From contig NC_134841.1 in the NCBI RefSeq assembly GCF_965363235.1, forward strand, positions 60,905,078-60,969,077: DNA of 64,000 nt, in the 5' to 3' direction. Under the pieces are notes generated by a model. The model was not told where the DNA came from. It saw only the letters and a program-made list of their open reading frames with translations, and did no database searches. Below are positions 50,800 to 60,930 of this stretch, piece after piece. Numbering within the stretch: the stretch's first letter is position 1; the number at the start of each line of letters is the position of its first letter. Position numbers and translations under genes: made by a program. Origin of the DNA: Mytilus galloprovincialis (lineage: Eukaryota > Mollusca > Bivalvia > Mytilida > Mytilidae).

Positions 50800-51005
50800 T
50801 CAGGGGCGAGTATTGATTGGTATATCCTCGTTGATGCCTGCGGCAGAATAACGGTAAATGGTTCGAGCTGCAGCTCGCTGCTGGACACCGTTGTTGAAGT
50901 GTCTCTTGTCTATAATTGTTTTGTAGAAGTTTCGATATGACAATATTGTTATGCTTATAGTCAATGTGGATCCCGGACTCTCGGAGCGCGACATCGGACG
51001 TGAAC
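50800..51005. promoter_or_regulatory. GC-richer block upstream of the bHLH promoter
   Basis: This 200 bp block is clearly richer in G, C and CpG than its surroundings. It ends about 130 bp before the TATA box and holds the perfect 14 bp palindrome CGAGCTGCAGCTCG (50864..50877). Two minus-strand frames of 64-79 codons overlap here and share no recognised motif. A proximal enhancer is the simplest reading; an exon of another gene cannot be excluded. Confidence 0.35.
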
Positions 51006-51134
51006 AAAATGACTGTCATCAACTATTTAATTAGTTCCAACATTTGAAAATGACATCTCGATTGGCATGTAATTAAAATAGTATATAAATATGAAATCTT
51101 AAATCTTAGAATTAATAATTGTCCATCCCAGTCT

Positions 51135-51165
51135 TATATAAAGTGTCACCAATGTCATCACTAAA
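51135..51165 (+). promoter_or_regulatory. bHLH gene core promoter
   Basis: TATATAAAG at 51135..51143 with TCATCAC, close to an initiator, about 20 bp further on. Predicted 5' UTR about 115-120 nt without an intron. Confidence 0.55.
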
Positions 51166-51280
51166 CAGTTCTACAAAGTTGCTTGGCGAATATTGTCACC
51201 AAAGTCAAACAACTTAAATCTATGATATATGGAAAAATTGGAATAACATTATTATTAAGAATTTCAATTAAACAGCAGAC

Positions 51281-51806
51281 ATGGATGTGCAAAGAGACAT
51301 TCCTTTACAATTTTACAACTATTGCCGTGCGTTTGAAGAAGATGTGGTCAACGATTGCTGTGATTCCGGCCCTTTGCTTGTCGACACGTCTACCGACTCA
51401 GGAATGTACAAGCACCAAATAGACGACGGACAAATGCAAAGTCATGTTGGACCACACCAATCAATGTGTATTGGTGAAGATGATGTCTTTGTTGACAGTT
51501 TCGACGCCCGTAGAGATTATTTTGACTATAGATTCGGCATGAAGCCACAGAGACAAGCGGCAAATGTAAGAGAACGGAAGCGAATGATGAGTATCAACTC
51601 TGCTTTTGAAGAACTCCGTTCGTTTGTGCCAACATTTCCGTATGAAAAACGACTCTCTAAAATAGACACTTTACGTTTAGCCATTTCTTACATTGCTTTA
51701 CTTAGAGACATGTTGAAATCAAAGGAGACAGATCCACTACTCTTTCTTGAGCAATCTCTAAAATCTGGTGTTGGTGGAAGAAGGAGAGCTATTTGGAACA
51801 CTAGTG
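51281..51806 (+). CDS. bHLH gene coding exon 1
   Basis: ATG to the donor AGTG|gtaaga, phase 1. The ATG lies about 145 bp behind a TATA box, and the frame contains the entire bHLH domain. Confidence 0.93.
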
Positions 51807-54682
51807 GTAAGAACTCATTAATCAACTTTTATTAGACAGAAACATTTATACGCATTGCCATTAATAGTTGTATTTAGTTATAAGAACTATATTTTTTAAG
51901 TTAGTTTTCATGTTGTAAAATAGTATGCTTCTATACTACTTCTTAATCTTTTCTTTATAGTTTTGCATTTTATTTTAAAGATAATTATCATCTCTAACAA
52001 ATATAATATTTCAAAACCATTATTGACAGATATATTGTTGAGGGTGTGTCTTTTTAAATGTTTTGAAGCAGGTAAGTTGCATTACTGATACTTATTATGA
52101 ATTCTATCGTTTTAAAACTTATATATTACTGACGTTTTATCTTGATACGGTGCTGGAAATGCTTATCCTTCCGGAGCACCTGATTTCACTCCCGGTTTTT
52201 AGTGGAGTTCGTGTTGTTTCTTATTTATTATTTGTAACTGTTGATGTAAATGTCTTTTGGTTTTATGAGTCTTGGTTTACTCCTTGATTTTGATTGTTAT
52301 TGTCTTAAAGCATCAGAATATTTTTTTGGAACATTACCGTGCTTTACCTGTCTGTCTTTGATAAGACATATTAAATGAATTACATTATCATTTTAAGTAA
52401 GAGACAAAATAGATATATTCTGTATTTGAGATATGCTTAATCGTTCAAATGACTAATCATAATAACTTTCTTTCTTTTTTGTGCCTTTTTGGCTCCTGTA
52501 CAAGGAAAGTATTCCTTCATTCTTTGAAGTTTGTAGCATAAAAAACACTGTCATTTATTTATCTTTTCGTTTTAACAAGCACTTTTCATGTTTTAAACTG
52601 TCGCGAATTGGGATTTTTTTTTTTTTTAATTTTTTTGCATTTAATTTGAAAAAAATTCCGGTGCAGTCAAAAAATCATGTATATACACTATATTTAGAAA
52701 GATGGCTTTAAAGCATCGTTTCATTTATTCTTTTTGCTACGAAATTGATATAAAAAAGAGAGCTGGTTCTTTGAATTAAATACATTAATGTTATTTAAAC
52801 CATATACGGTGCTGGAAATGCTTATCCTTCCGGAGCACCTGATTTCACTCCGGGTTTTTAGTGGAGTTCGTGTTGTTTCTTATTTATTATTTGTAACTGT
52901 TGATGTAAATGTCTTTTGGTTTTATGAGTCTTGGTTTACTCCTTGGTTTTAATTGTTATTGTCTTAAAGCATCAGAATATTTTTTTTGGAACATTGCCTT
53001 TACCTGTCTGTCTTTGATAAGATATATTAAATGAATTACATTATTATTTTAAGTAAGAGACAAAATAGATATATTCTGTATTTGAGATATGCTTAATCGT
53101 TCAAATGACTAATCATAATAACTTTCTTTCTTTGTTGTGCCTTTTTTGCTCTTGTACAAGTAAAGTATTCCTTCATTCTTTGAAATTTGTAGCATAAAAA
53201 CCACTGTCATTTATTTATCTTTTCGTTTAAACAAGCACTTTTCATGTTTTAAACTGTCGTGAATTGAGATTTTTTTTTTTGCATTTAATTTGAACAAAAT
53301 TCCGGTGCAGTCAAAAAATCATGTATATACACTATATTTAGAAATATGGCTGAAAAGCATAGTTTCATTTATTCTTTTTGCTACGAAATTGATATAAAAA
53401 AAAGAGAGCTGGTTCTTTGAATTAAATACATTGTCACTAATTTCTAGAGCAGTTTATTCAATCCAAATAAGAACTAAAAAAAAAGATGTCAAGTCGGCCT
53501 ATACAATTTTCATTAATTTTTTTCGTTTGACTTTTTCAATATCAATGCAAGAAACTGTATTTTAGAAGCAGGCACTCATATTAATATGAAATTCATATTT
53601 CTAAATAGAAATATGTATTTTTTTCCCCGTATATTAATAGTACATGGAATTTCACAATAAGTTTTGAAATATTTGTTTTCCTTTCGTACATATATAGTAC
53701 ATGGAATTTCACAATAAGTATTATATATTACGAACTTTGTCTTATTTTCTAAAAATTGATTGGTGGCATCCTAAATAATTATAAAGCAGACTCGGTAAAA
53801 ATGTGAAATTTTTGCTTAAATGTTCTTTTTAACAGTCATTGACATAAAATAATATTAGATGATGAAACATTGGGAATGTCTTGATAAGAACAATCCAGAT
53901 CTAAATCTGATTGAAAACTGATCTTCCACTCTGCTTCGTTTGCCAGTGACGAGATACTTATACGAGGTAACGGCGGTGAATTTTCAATGTGCATTGTATT
54001 TGCTTTATTCAAAAAATCAAAATCTGTTGGAATTTGATTCAGAATATTAAAAAATCTACATCATTTTCTTTAAACTTTTATCAACAAATCTGCATGTTAC
54101 CCAGTTGTTTTTTTTTTTTTTAATATTTCAGAGCTATAAGTTATTGTTGACTGCGAATTTTACCATTTTTTTGTACAGTAGACATATATTTGTAAAATTG
54201 TGTTTCGTTAGACATAAGCGGTTTTATTTGAGAATGTCCATATTCATTTTCCGGGCAAATACGGAAAATTAAATCGTCACCATTGAGCCATCCTAATGCA
54301 TTTAAAATCATGTTAGAAATAATCCTTCATATTTTTAATATTTGAAAGCACACGCATGGAGTTGTAATACAATAAATCAAAATTTAAGATTTACAGAGAT
54401 TTTGAAAATGTTCCTTCTGTGAAATAAATTCAGAATATTGAGCTGATTTTTATCAGATTGTGTATATCTGAATCACCCATTGGGTGACCGTTATATGACG
54501 GAAAAGATGCTGAAAAAAACCCCACCAAAAATAAACTACTTCACAAAGGAAACCAATTTGAACAAGTTAAATAGATATAATATATTTCTATTTTTATTTC
54601 AGATCTTAAAGCCCGTTTGTCTTGGATCAGATGGGATAATCTTGGAGTTCATCGTAGACCAAAGCTAGAGGACCTTTCGTGA
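51281..54682 (+). CDS. bHLH transcription factor, Ptf1a/Fer family
   Basis: Two coding exons, 51281..51806 and 54603..54682, join in frame into 201 residues. The bHLH domain covers residues 91-145: basic region [12 protein letters not shown] (the ERxR motif reads E-box DNA), helix 1 around INSAFEELR, loop with [14 protein letters not shown], helix 2 [16 protein letters not shown]. The PYEKRLSK(I/V)DTLRLAI block is the hallmark of Ptf1a, Fer and nematode HLH-13. Exon 2 completes [13 protein letters not shown], a C-terminal motif I recall from Fer-type proteins. The first 90 residues are acidic and unrecognised. Family members pair with E proteins in the nucleus and specify neurons or gland cells. 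A PTFa, PTFb or Fer3 placement needs a tree. With exon 1 alone the frame would run into the intron and end at 51835. Confidence 0.93.
52145..53432 (+). repeat. Direct duplication of about 640 bp inside the bHLH intron
   Basis: Copies 52145..52786 and 52804..53432 are nearly identical (short indels, scattered substitutions) with 17 bp between them. Each begins with a mussel interspersed repeat (GGAGCACCTGATTTCACTCC, then GTGGAGTTCGTGTTG). Low divergence implies a recent event. Confidence 0.85.
53433..54602. other. bHLH intron, 3' part
   Basis: Apart from the 24 bp direct repeat, AT-rich intron sequence with the acceptor at its end. Confidence 0.55.
53637..53718 (+). repeat. 24 bp exact direct repeat, 58 bp apart
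   Basis: The string TAGTACATGGAATTTCACAA with four further bases (TAAG) occurs at about 53637 and again at about 53695. It lies in the bHLH intron. Confidence 0.6.
54603..54682 (+). CDS. bHLH gene coding exon 2 (C-terminal motif)
   Basis: Acceptor ctatttttatttcag, 26 residues, then TGA. Joined to exon 1 it reads [18 protein letters not shown], fitting the family tail, which supports the junction. Confidence 0.85.
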
Positions 54683-54748
54683 TGAATCGACAATACCACT
54701 TTGTACTGTGTTACTATTTATATATTTATTTTTTCGTTTTTGTTTTGT

Positions 54749-54754
54749 AATAAA
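54749..54754 (+). terminator. bHLH gene poly(A) signal
   Basis: AATAAA 67 nt after the stop codon; the first such hexamer in the 3' flank. Confidence 0.6.
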
Positions 54755-55082
54755 TATAGATTTTAAACATATGTATGCAGTCGCATTATCATCGATCCCG
54801 TTCTCAATTACAACCAAGAACGTAAATATGGTTGTCAATAAGACGGCAATCACACGACTTAAAACAACACAACATCATTAGGTCAACAAACATGCAGTCT
54901 ATGGACAAATATATGAACCGTGCACATGACAAGCCCCAACGAGATAGTCGGTAAAAAGCTTAAATAAATTGAAAAGAGACTAGAAAATATCTGCCAGCAA
55001 CATCAAACTCCTTAAAGACACGAAATACGTTATAATTAACTAAAACATTTCAATTGACTAAAACAGTCAATAGTTCGGCGCG

Positions 55083-55505
55083 TGTTTGCGCTTTTTTAAA
55101 TGGACATTTGCGCTTTTTATAAACAACATTTGCGCTTTTTATATAGGACATTTGCGCTTTTACAATATTTACTTATAATGACTTCCCTACTATTTTATCT
55201 GCGCTTTGGACCTGGTAGAGTTTTAAAAAAGTCGTATTTTATTTTATCATATTTAAAAGTCATCACGTGTAATAGTCGTATAGTCATCACAGATCAGTTT
55301 TAGATTCGTATCTGAAGCTCAGAAAATGAACAGTAATCTGTCCTGACTGGTATTTCGCCCATATTTCAAGGAATATTCTAGTTTCTTTTTCTCAATTCAG
55401 GATCAACAATATAACGAATCTTGAATAAATTAAACCGACTGTTCATAGTATTTGAAGCGCAAATGTCCTTTGGTGTTACAGGTAAAAAATGCGCAAGCGT
55501 CCTGT
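55083..55505. repeat. TTTGCGCTTTTT tandem units with an inverse copy
   Basis: Four units of about 23 bp containing ACATTTGCGCTTTTTATA lie at 55083..55165. GCGCAAATGTCC and ATGCGCAAGCGTCC, the inverse, lie at 55457..55500. Could be the subterminal repeats of a small element of about 420 bp. Confidence 0.45.
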
Positions 55506-56094
55506 GTCCCAATAATTATATGTCTGACTTGGTACAGGAACCGTTATCCAATTTCTGTATCAAGTGCCTGTGGAATTTACCAAGAAGCTCTTAGACTCTT
55601 ACAAACCAGTTTCGATATATAATACAAGTTTACATTCATGTGGAATCTGTGGTGGGATCTTTTAAAACTTAAAAGTGCTCATTTTTAAACTATTTGATTA
55701 TTTAATTGTTTACTGATAATTCTAAGTATATAAAAGAAACTTAAAATGATTGGGAAAATATTCAAGATTATCCGTCAACGGGAGATAACCGAAACTAGAT
55801 TTTAGTTTTATTAAGAGCAACACAGTAGACTCTGTTTGCGATATAAGAATCCTATGATTTCCACTACTGCACGGAATTGAATAACTTAAATAAATAGATA
55901 GATGTTTATAATCCTGTGTCTGTCCAAAGTTGCCAACACGTATATTAGCAAGTCAGAGGGTTGTCCTAATGCATATCTTATTATTGTTATCCTTCAAAGA
56001 AATTTGGTGTTTGTGAAAGACCTTCAGTTGTGTAATTTTTATTCATCACGTTACGGACGTACAGCTTTCTTTAGACTCTGGTAGATTAAGTAGA

Positions 56095-56300
56095 TATAAG
56101 AAGATGTGGTGTGAGTGCCAATGAGACAACTCTCCATCCAAATAACAATTTATAAAAGTAAACCATTATAGGTCAATGAACGGCCTTCAACACGGAGCCT
56201 TGGCTCACACCGAACAAAAAGCTATAAAGGGCCCCAAAATTACCAGTGTAAAACCATTCAAACGTGAAAACCAAAAGTCTAATATATATAAAAAACGAGA
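56095..56300 (-). repeat. AAGGCCGTACGGTGACC-family copy
   Basis: Minus-strand copy, recognisable from AAGATGTGGTGTGAGTGCCA to the GGGCCCCAAAATTACCAGTG part. Confidence 0.7.
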
Positions 56301-56684
56301 AACGAGAAACACGTATAAATTACATAAACAAACGACAACTACTGTGCATCAGATAAGAGCTTGATATATGGTAAGGATTCTTAAGTGTCTTTTGTTTAAG
56401 ATTGTAACCTTGTCTGTCTCTTTTTTTTTTTTTTTTAAAACGGAAATTTCCCGAAGGGTATCATCTTCCTTTGTCGTTTGGTTTGTGAAAATTAATAATA
56501 CATTTTGTACGTGTAACATGAGATGAAATATATACTATTTAATCAAAAGAAATTAGAAACTCCGTTTTTATAACCGGGGGTTTATTAAAATATCATATAG
56601 CTGGCATGTTTATGGTTGATTTTTACCCAACAAACCTGGATTGAGTTTTAGTAGAAAAAAAACAAATACAGCTATAAACAAGAA

Positions 56685-56975
56685 TGTGTCCCCAGTACAC
56701 GGATGCCCCACTCGCACTATCATTTTCTATGTGCAGTGGACCGTGTAATTGGGGTCAAAACTCTTATTTGGCATTAAAATTAGAAAGATCATATCATAAG
56801 GAATATGTGTACTAAGTTTCAAGTTGATTGGACTTCAACTTCATCAAAAACAACCTTGACTAAAAACTTTAACCTGAAGCGGGACGAACGGACGTACGGA
56901 CGAACGGACAGACGGACGAACGGACGTACAGACTAGAAAACATAATGCCCCTCTACAATCGTAGGCGGGGGCATA
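56685..56975 (+). repeat. Mussel repeat, CAAGAATGTGTCC..GGGGCAT family
   Basis: Runs from CAAGAATGTGTCCCCAGTAC to the inverse-like GGCGGGGGCAT end, with a run of ACGGACG-type units before the end (56880..56930). One of the commonest interspersed repeats I know from mussels. Confidence 0.75.
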
Positions 56976-57602
56976 CTGAAAAGAAAAAAAAGTGTTTAGA
57001 CAGATAAAAAAAACTCGCACAATAGGGCACAAAAGAACAATAAGGAACACAAAACGAAATGAAGAAAAAAAAACCAGATTAAAAACTGGTATCATGCAAT
57101 GTCTCGTGAACAGGACAAGCATGCAATCCAGTGTGATTTATTAAGTTTCCGATGACTTGTCAATGCTTCTACTAAAAGTTATATTTTGTATCCTTACTCC
57201 TCTAATCGATCGTTATTGTTTATTGAAACTTTATCAGAATCTTAACTATCTAGAATGTACGTTTTCCTTCCGTATACAATTCTCTTTACGAATTTTTACT
57301 ATAGATTTCCCTATTTTATAAATCACCATTAACTTTACATTTGCTTTGTGTGCGGTCGGAGATAATTATTTCGTCGGGCTTGTTCAGTACCTGTAGATTT
57401 GAATTGTTCTCAAATATAATCTTTTGAAACTCCTGAAATTAAATCTAAAAAATTAATCAGGTTAGTAAAAGACAGTCCTTACATTTTGCTTCAGTTAACG
57501 TTGGCTTTGACATGTTGAATATTGGCAGTTCTAATGACGTGCTTCTTTCGCTTTGTGAATAAACCCATGCTCTAAATCCAATAAAATTCGTTTACACATA
57601 AA

Positions 57603-57875
57603 AATAAAATTGAGAATGGAAATGGGGAATGTGTCAAAGAGACAACAACCCGACCATAGAAAAAACATCAGCAGAAGGTCACCAACAGGTCTTCAATGTA
57701 GGGAGAAATTCCCGCACCCGGAGGCGTCCCTCAGCTGGCCCCTAAACAAATATATACTAGTTCAGTGATAATGAACGCCATACTAATTTCCAAATTGTAC
57801 ACAAGAAACTAAAATTAAAATAATCATTCAAGACTAACAAAGGCTATAAGCTCCTGACTTGGGCATATATTGACT
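57603..57875 (+). repeat. GGGGAATGTGTCAAAG-family copy
   Basis: Near full-length copy in the 55-58 kb repeat-rich tract. Confidence 0.75.
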
Positions 57876-58203
57876 ACTGCAGAATAATCATGAATTTTGG
57901 CAAATTGGCATACATTTAATATATTTCATTAACTTTAAACACTTCGAAAGTCTTAAATGGTGCACATGTTGTTACTTTATCGTGACTGTAAAGTGTTGCA
58001 ATTAGAAGTTGACATATTTGACCTAGATACGACAACCGTTCATGCTGGCTGTTCAAAACTCCTGAAAAATCACATTGCCTGTCATTTGCTTGTTTACAAA
58101 TGTACAACAAAAAGGGAGATTCATGGAAGAGCCTACTATACGGACACTCTACACTTATACACATCGGACCATAGAAATTACCTTAATTGTCCTAATCAGA
58201 ATC

Positions 58204-58366
58204 GAAATAATTGATGCAAGCTATACTTTATTGTAGTTTTAACATGTTTAGGCATTATATTCGTGTTATTTTAGCCCGCGCTATCGCTCGGGCAAATTTA
58301 ATCACGTATATAATGCATACCCATGTTAAAACTATACATTAAAGTATAGCTTGAATCAATTATTTC
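58204..58366. mobile_element. 163 bp foldback MITE
   Basis: GAAATAATTGATGCAAGCTA at the left is the inverse of TAGCTTGAATCAATTATTTC at the right. Arms extend about 60 bp and surround a small GC-rich palindrome (GCCCGCGCTATCGCTCGGGC). No clear TSD. Confidence 0.65.
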
Positions 58367-58569
58367 TTAAATTTGCAGAAAAATCATGATTAATTTTATT
58401 TAAAAAAAAAAACCTCAAAACTTTGCAATCTGTCTTACTAAATGAACAAAAAACTTTTTTAAATTTGTATTCTCAATGTTTACAAAATTGTTTTCATATT
58501 AAAACATCAAGTTAAAATATTCCTAAAGATACCGTGACATCTAGGAAACACGGCTAATATGTTTGGGCT

Positions 58570-58700
58570 TACATATGGTTTCGGCTATGCTCATTGTTGA
58601 AGGACGAACGGTGATCTAAAGTTGTTAATTTCTGGGTTATTTGACTGTTTCTTTCGGAGAGTTGTCTCATTGGCAATCATACCACATCTTCTTTTTATGA
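58570..58700 (+). repeat. AAGGCCGTACGGTGACC-family copy
   Basis: Contains GAAGGACGAACGGTGATCTA and ends GGCAATCATACCACATCTTC; shortly upstream of the 226 bp MITE. Confidence 0.65.
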
Positions 58701-58776
58701 CCAAATTAACACCGGGACTTATTTGGATTCACTGTTATTTTTTTTAATAGTTTTCCAGACCGCTACACACATTCGA

Positions 58777-59002
58777 GAGGGCCCTCATGGGGTTTTTGAT
58801 TATGTGATTACTTGGCCGTTTTTTTAATGATTATTTGATTATTAAGCCAAATATTTCATGATTATTTGATTACCTAAGGACTGTATTTTAAGTTTATGAT
58901 TATTTGATTACTAAAGATAAGCAAATATTTAATGATTATGTGATTATATTGGCAAAAAAATGGTGATTATGTGATTACTAGGACCCCCCCATGAGGGGCC
59001 TC
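58777..59002. mobile_element. 226 bp MITE with 6 bp TSD and repeated GATTATTTGATTA motif
   Basis: Ends GAGGGCCCTCATGGGG and CCCCATGAGGGGCCTC are inverted, flanked by ATTCGA on both sides (58771..58776 and 59003..59008). Inside, TGATTATKTGATTA occurs about six times. Confidence 0.75.
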
Positions 59003-59740
59003 ATTCGACGGATGCATATATATACATTAATTATTATATATATGCATACCATATATGTCTTTTTTCGGTTATGGAGTCGTAATACTGTCAGATTGCTGAT
59101 GTAAGGCCGGGGTGTTTTTTTGCCCCAACTGGCCGAAGTTGGCTTGCCATTAAAACATGCAAGGCTATTATGTGACTCACTGTATTTAATTTAGTTATAT
59201 ATGTTGGAATTTCTTTCAAACATTTTTATTTTAACTGAGTATCTAATTAAGCGGTATTTTTTTTAATGATAATGCTCATTAATTTGCTGCCGATATTTTC
59301 GTTGAAGAACAGTTCTTGTTGGTGCTCTGTTTATCGGAGGAAGTTAATTTAATAACAAATAACAAAACGTTCGTTTACCTTCCTTACTCAGAAGGACTCC
59401 GATGTGTTTGCAGAAGAAAGAAATAATCTACACAACATTACAGTAATATTCAGCTAATAATTTGAATATCTGGTATTTTTTATTTTGTATATTTCATCTA
59501 AGAGATTTATAGTTTTTGTTGTTGAAAACATTGCCAAAAAAATGCCAATCTAATAATTATCAACTTAATAAAATTCAAGGATGTTTAGTCTCACTATTCA
59601 TGCTATTCAAATCCTTGTAAAATCATAGTGTTCTAGGCATCGTACTACAGTACATGATATATAAGGCATGAAGATGTTATTTTTACAGATCAGATAAATT
59701 ATCTAAAAAAATTCTATAGTAAAGGATCCTACAAATTAAT

Positions 59741-60404
59741 GGGTATCGGGACCGTTCGCCCTAATAACATGTTCGCCCAGAGTCCGTTCGCACTACTATG
59801 AAAATAATAATATTCAGGGCATTGAAGTTGAATAAACTTATTCAGATATTTCTATGGTATATATATCATGTATAATCTTGAAATTTATGGAAACATTGAA
59901 ATATTTAAAAGTTTATGGCTTGTTTTTGATCATAATTGTTCAATAACAAAATAATTCGGATAACTGATTATTGTGAAACTTGTCTTTTGATGGATTAATA
60001 ATAAAAACAAACGTTTTATTTTGATAAAATATTCAGCTTGAAATTAATAAAACCAGATATGTCTCTGATAAAACTAATGATGTACGAACTGTAAATTATG
60101 AAACAGATTTACAAGTTCATTTATCTATACTGCATACTTTCGTGATTGACTGATTACAATTATTTTGTTAACAAATATCAATAAAGATAAATACATTGTA
60201 TTCCAGTATTCTACTCTGCAAATCAAAGGGAAAATGATAAATTGATTGCGGCAATATAAATATTCTGTCAATTTTTCAACAAACTTTAACATAATTTGTT
60301 TAAACACTTAAAATAATGCGACTAGACAACAATTAGAAAAAAATAATAATCAGGGCGAACAGGTACTAGGGCGAACATGAATCAGGGCGAACGGACCCGG
60401 ATTC
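59741..60404. mobile_element. 664 bp MITE with GGGCGAAC termini and 8 bp TSD
   Basis: Left GGGTATCGGGACCGTTCGCC and right GGGCGAACGGACCCGGATTC are imperfect inverted ends. Both contain extra subterminal copies of GGGCGAAC or its complement. AAATTAAT flanks both sides (59733..59740 and 60405..60412). The size of the TSD suggests hAT or a P-like superfamily. Confidence 0.75.
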
Positions 60405-60442
60405 AAATTAATGTAAGATACAGTCACAGAAATAATTACATT

Positions 60443-60769
60443 TATAAGTACGTCTGAACCAGTGACAACTCTACAACAGATTTATCCATCAGATAACCAG
60501 CAGTGATGGTGATACATGTTTTTTTGTACATGGCTGTGTACATTCTGTATATATATATACAACTCATCTCAACATCAACCCAACAATGTTAGATCTATAA
60601 ATTTGCTTTCGCTAAAACGCGAAAGTAAAAGATACAGATCTAACATTGTTGGGTTGATGTTTAGACGAGTTGTAAATACAGAATGTACACAGCCATGTAT
60701 CACCATCACTGCTGGTTATCCGATGGATTAATCTGTTGTAGAGTTGTCACTGGTTCAGACATACTTATA
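60443..60769. repeat. Palindromic dimer of a SINE-like body
   Basis: The left arm runs from AAGTACGTCTGAACCAGTGA, and the right arm is its inverse ending near 60769. The arms are about 150 bp and nearly perfect, with a short CTTTCGCTAAAACGCGAAAG centre. Parts recur at 45365..45420 and at 19661..19710, the latter joined to a tRNA-like head, so this is an inverted pair of SINE bodies. Confidence 0.7.
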
Positions 60770-60930
60770 TATATATACATGTATGTCTTTGTTGGGTTAT
60801 GGAGTCGTAGTACTGTCAGACTGCTGATGTAGGTTTGGGGGAAAAGGTGGGGGGATTGTTTTCTTTCCCTAACTGGCTTGCCATTTAAACATTCAAGGCT
60901 ATTATGTGACTCACTGTATTTAAATTAACT

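Larger units (their letters stand above)
59054..60930 (+). repeat. Direct repeat pair of about 145 bp
   Basis: 59054..59195 and 60782..60930 both contain TTATGGAGTCGTA.TACTGTCAGA.TGCTGATGTA and end GCTATTATGTGACTCACTGT. The space between them holds the 664 bp MITE and the palindromic dimer. Confidence 0.65.

Noticed and set aside
56844-57122. 92-codon minus-strand frame with an RPSVRPSVRSSVRP-like segment
   Set aside because: The segment is the ACGGACG-unit tract of the CAAGAATGTGTCC repeat.
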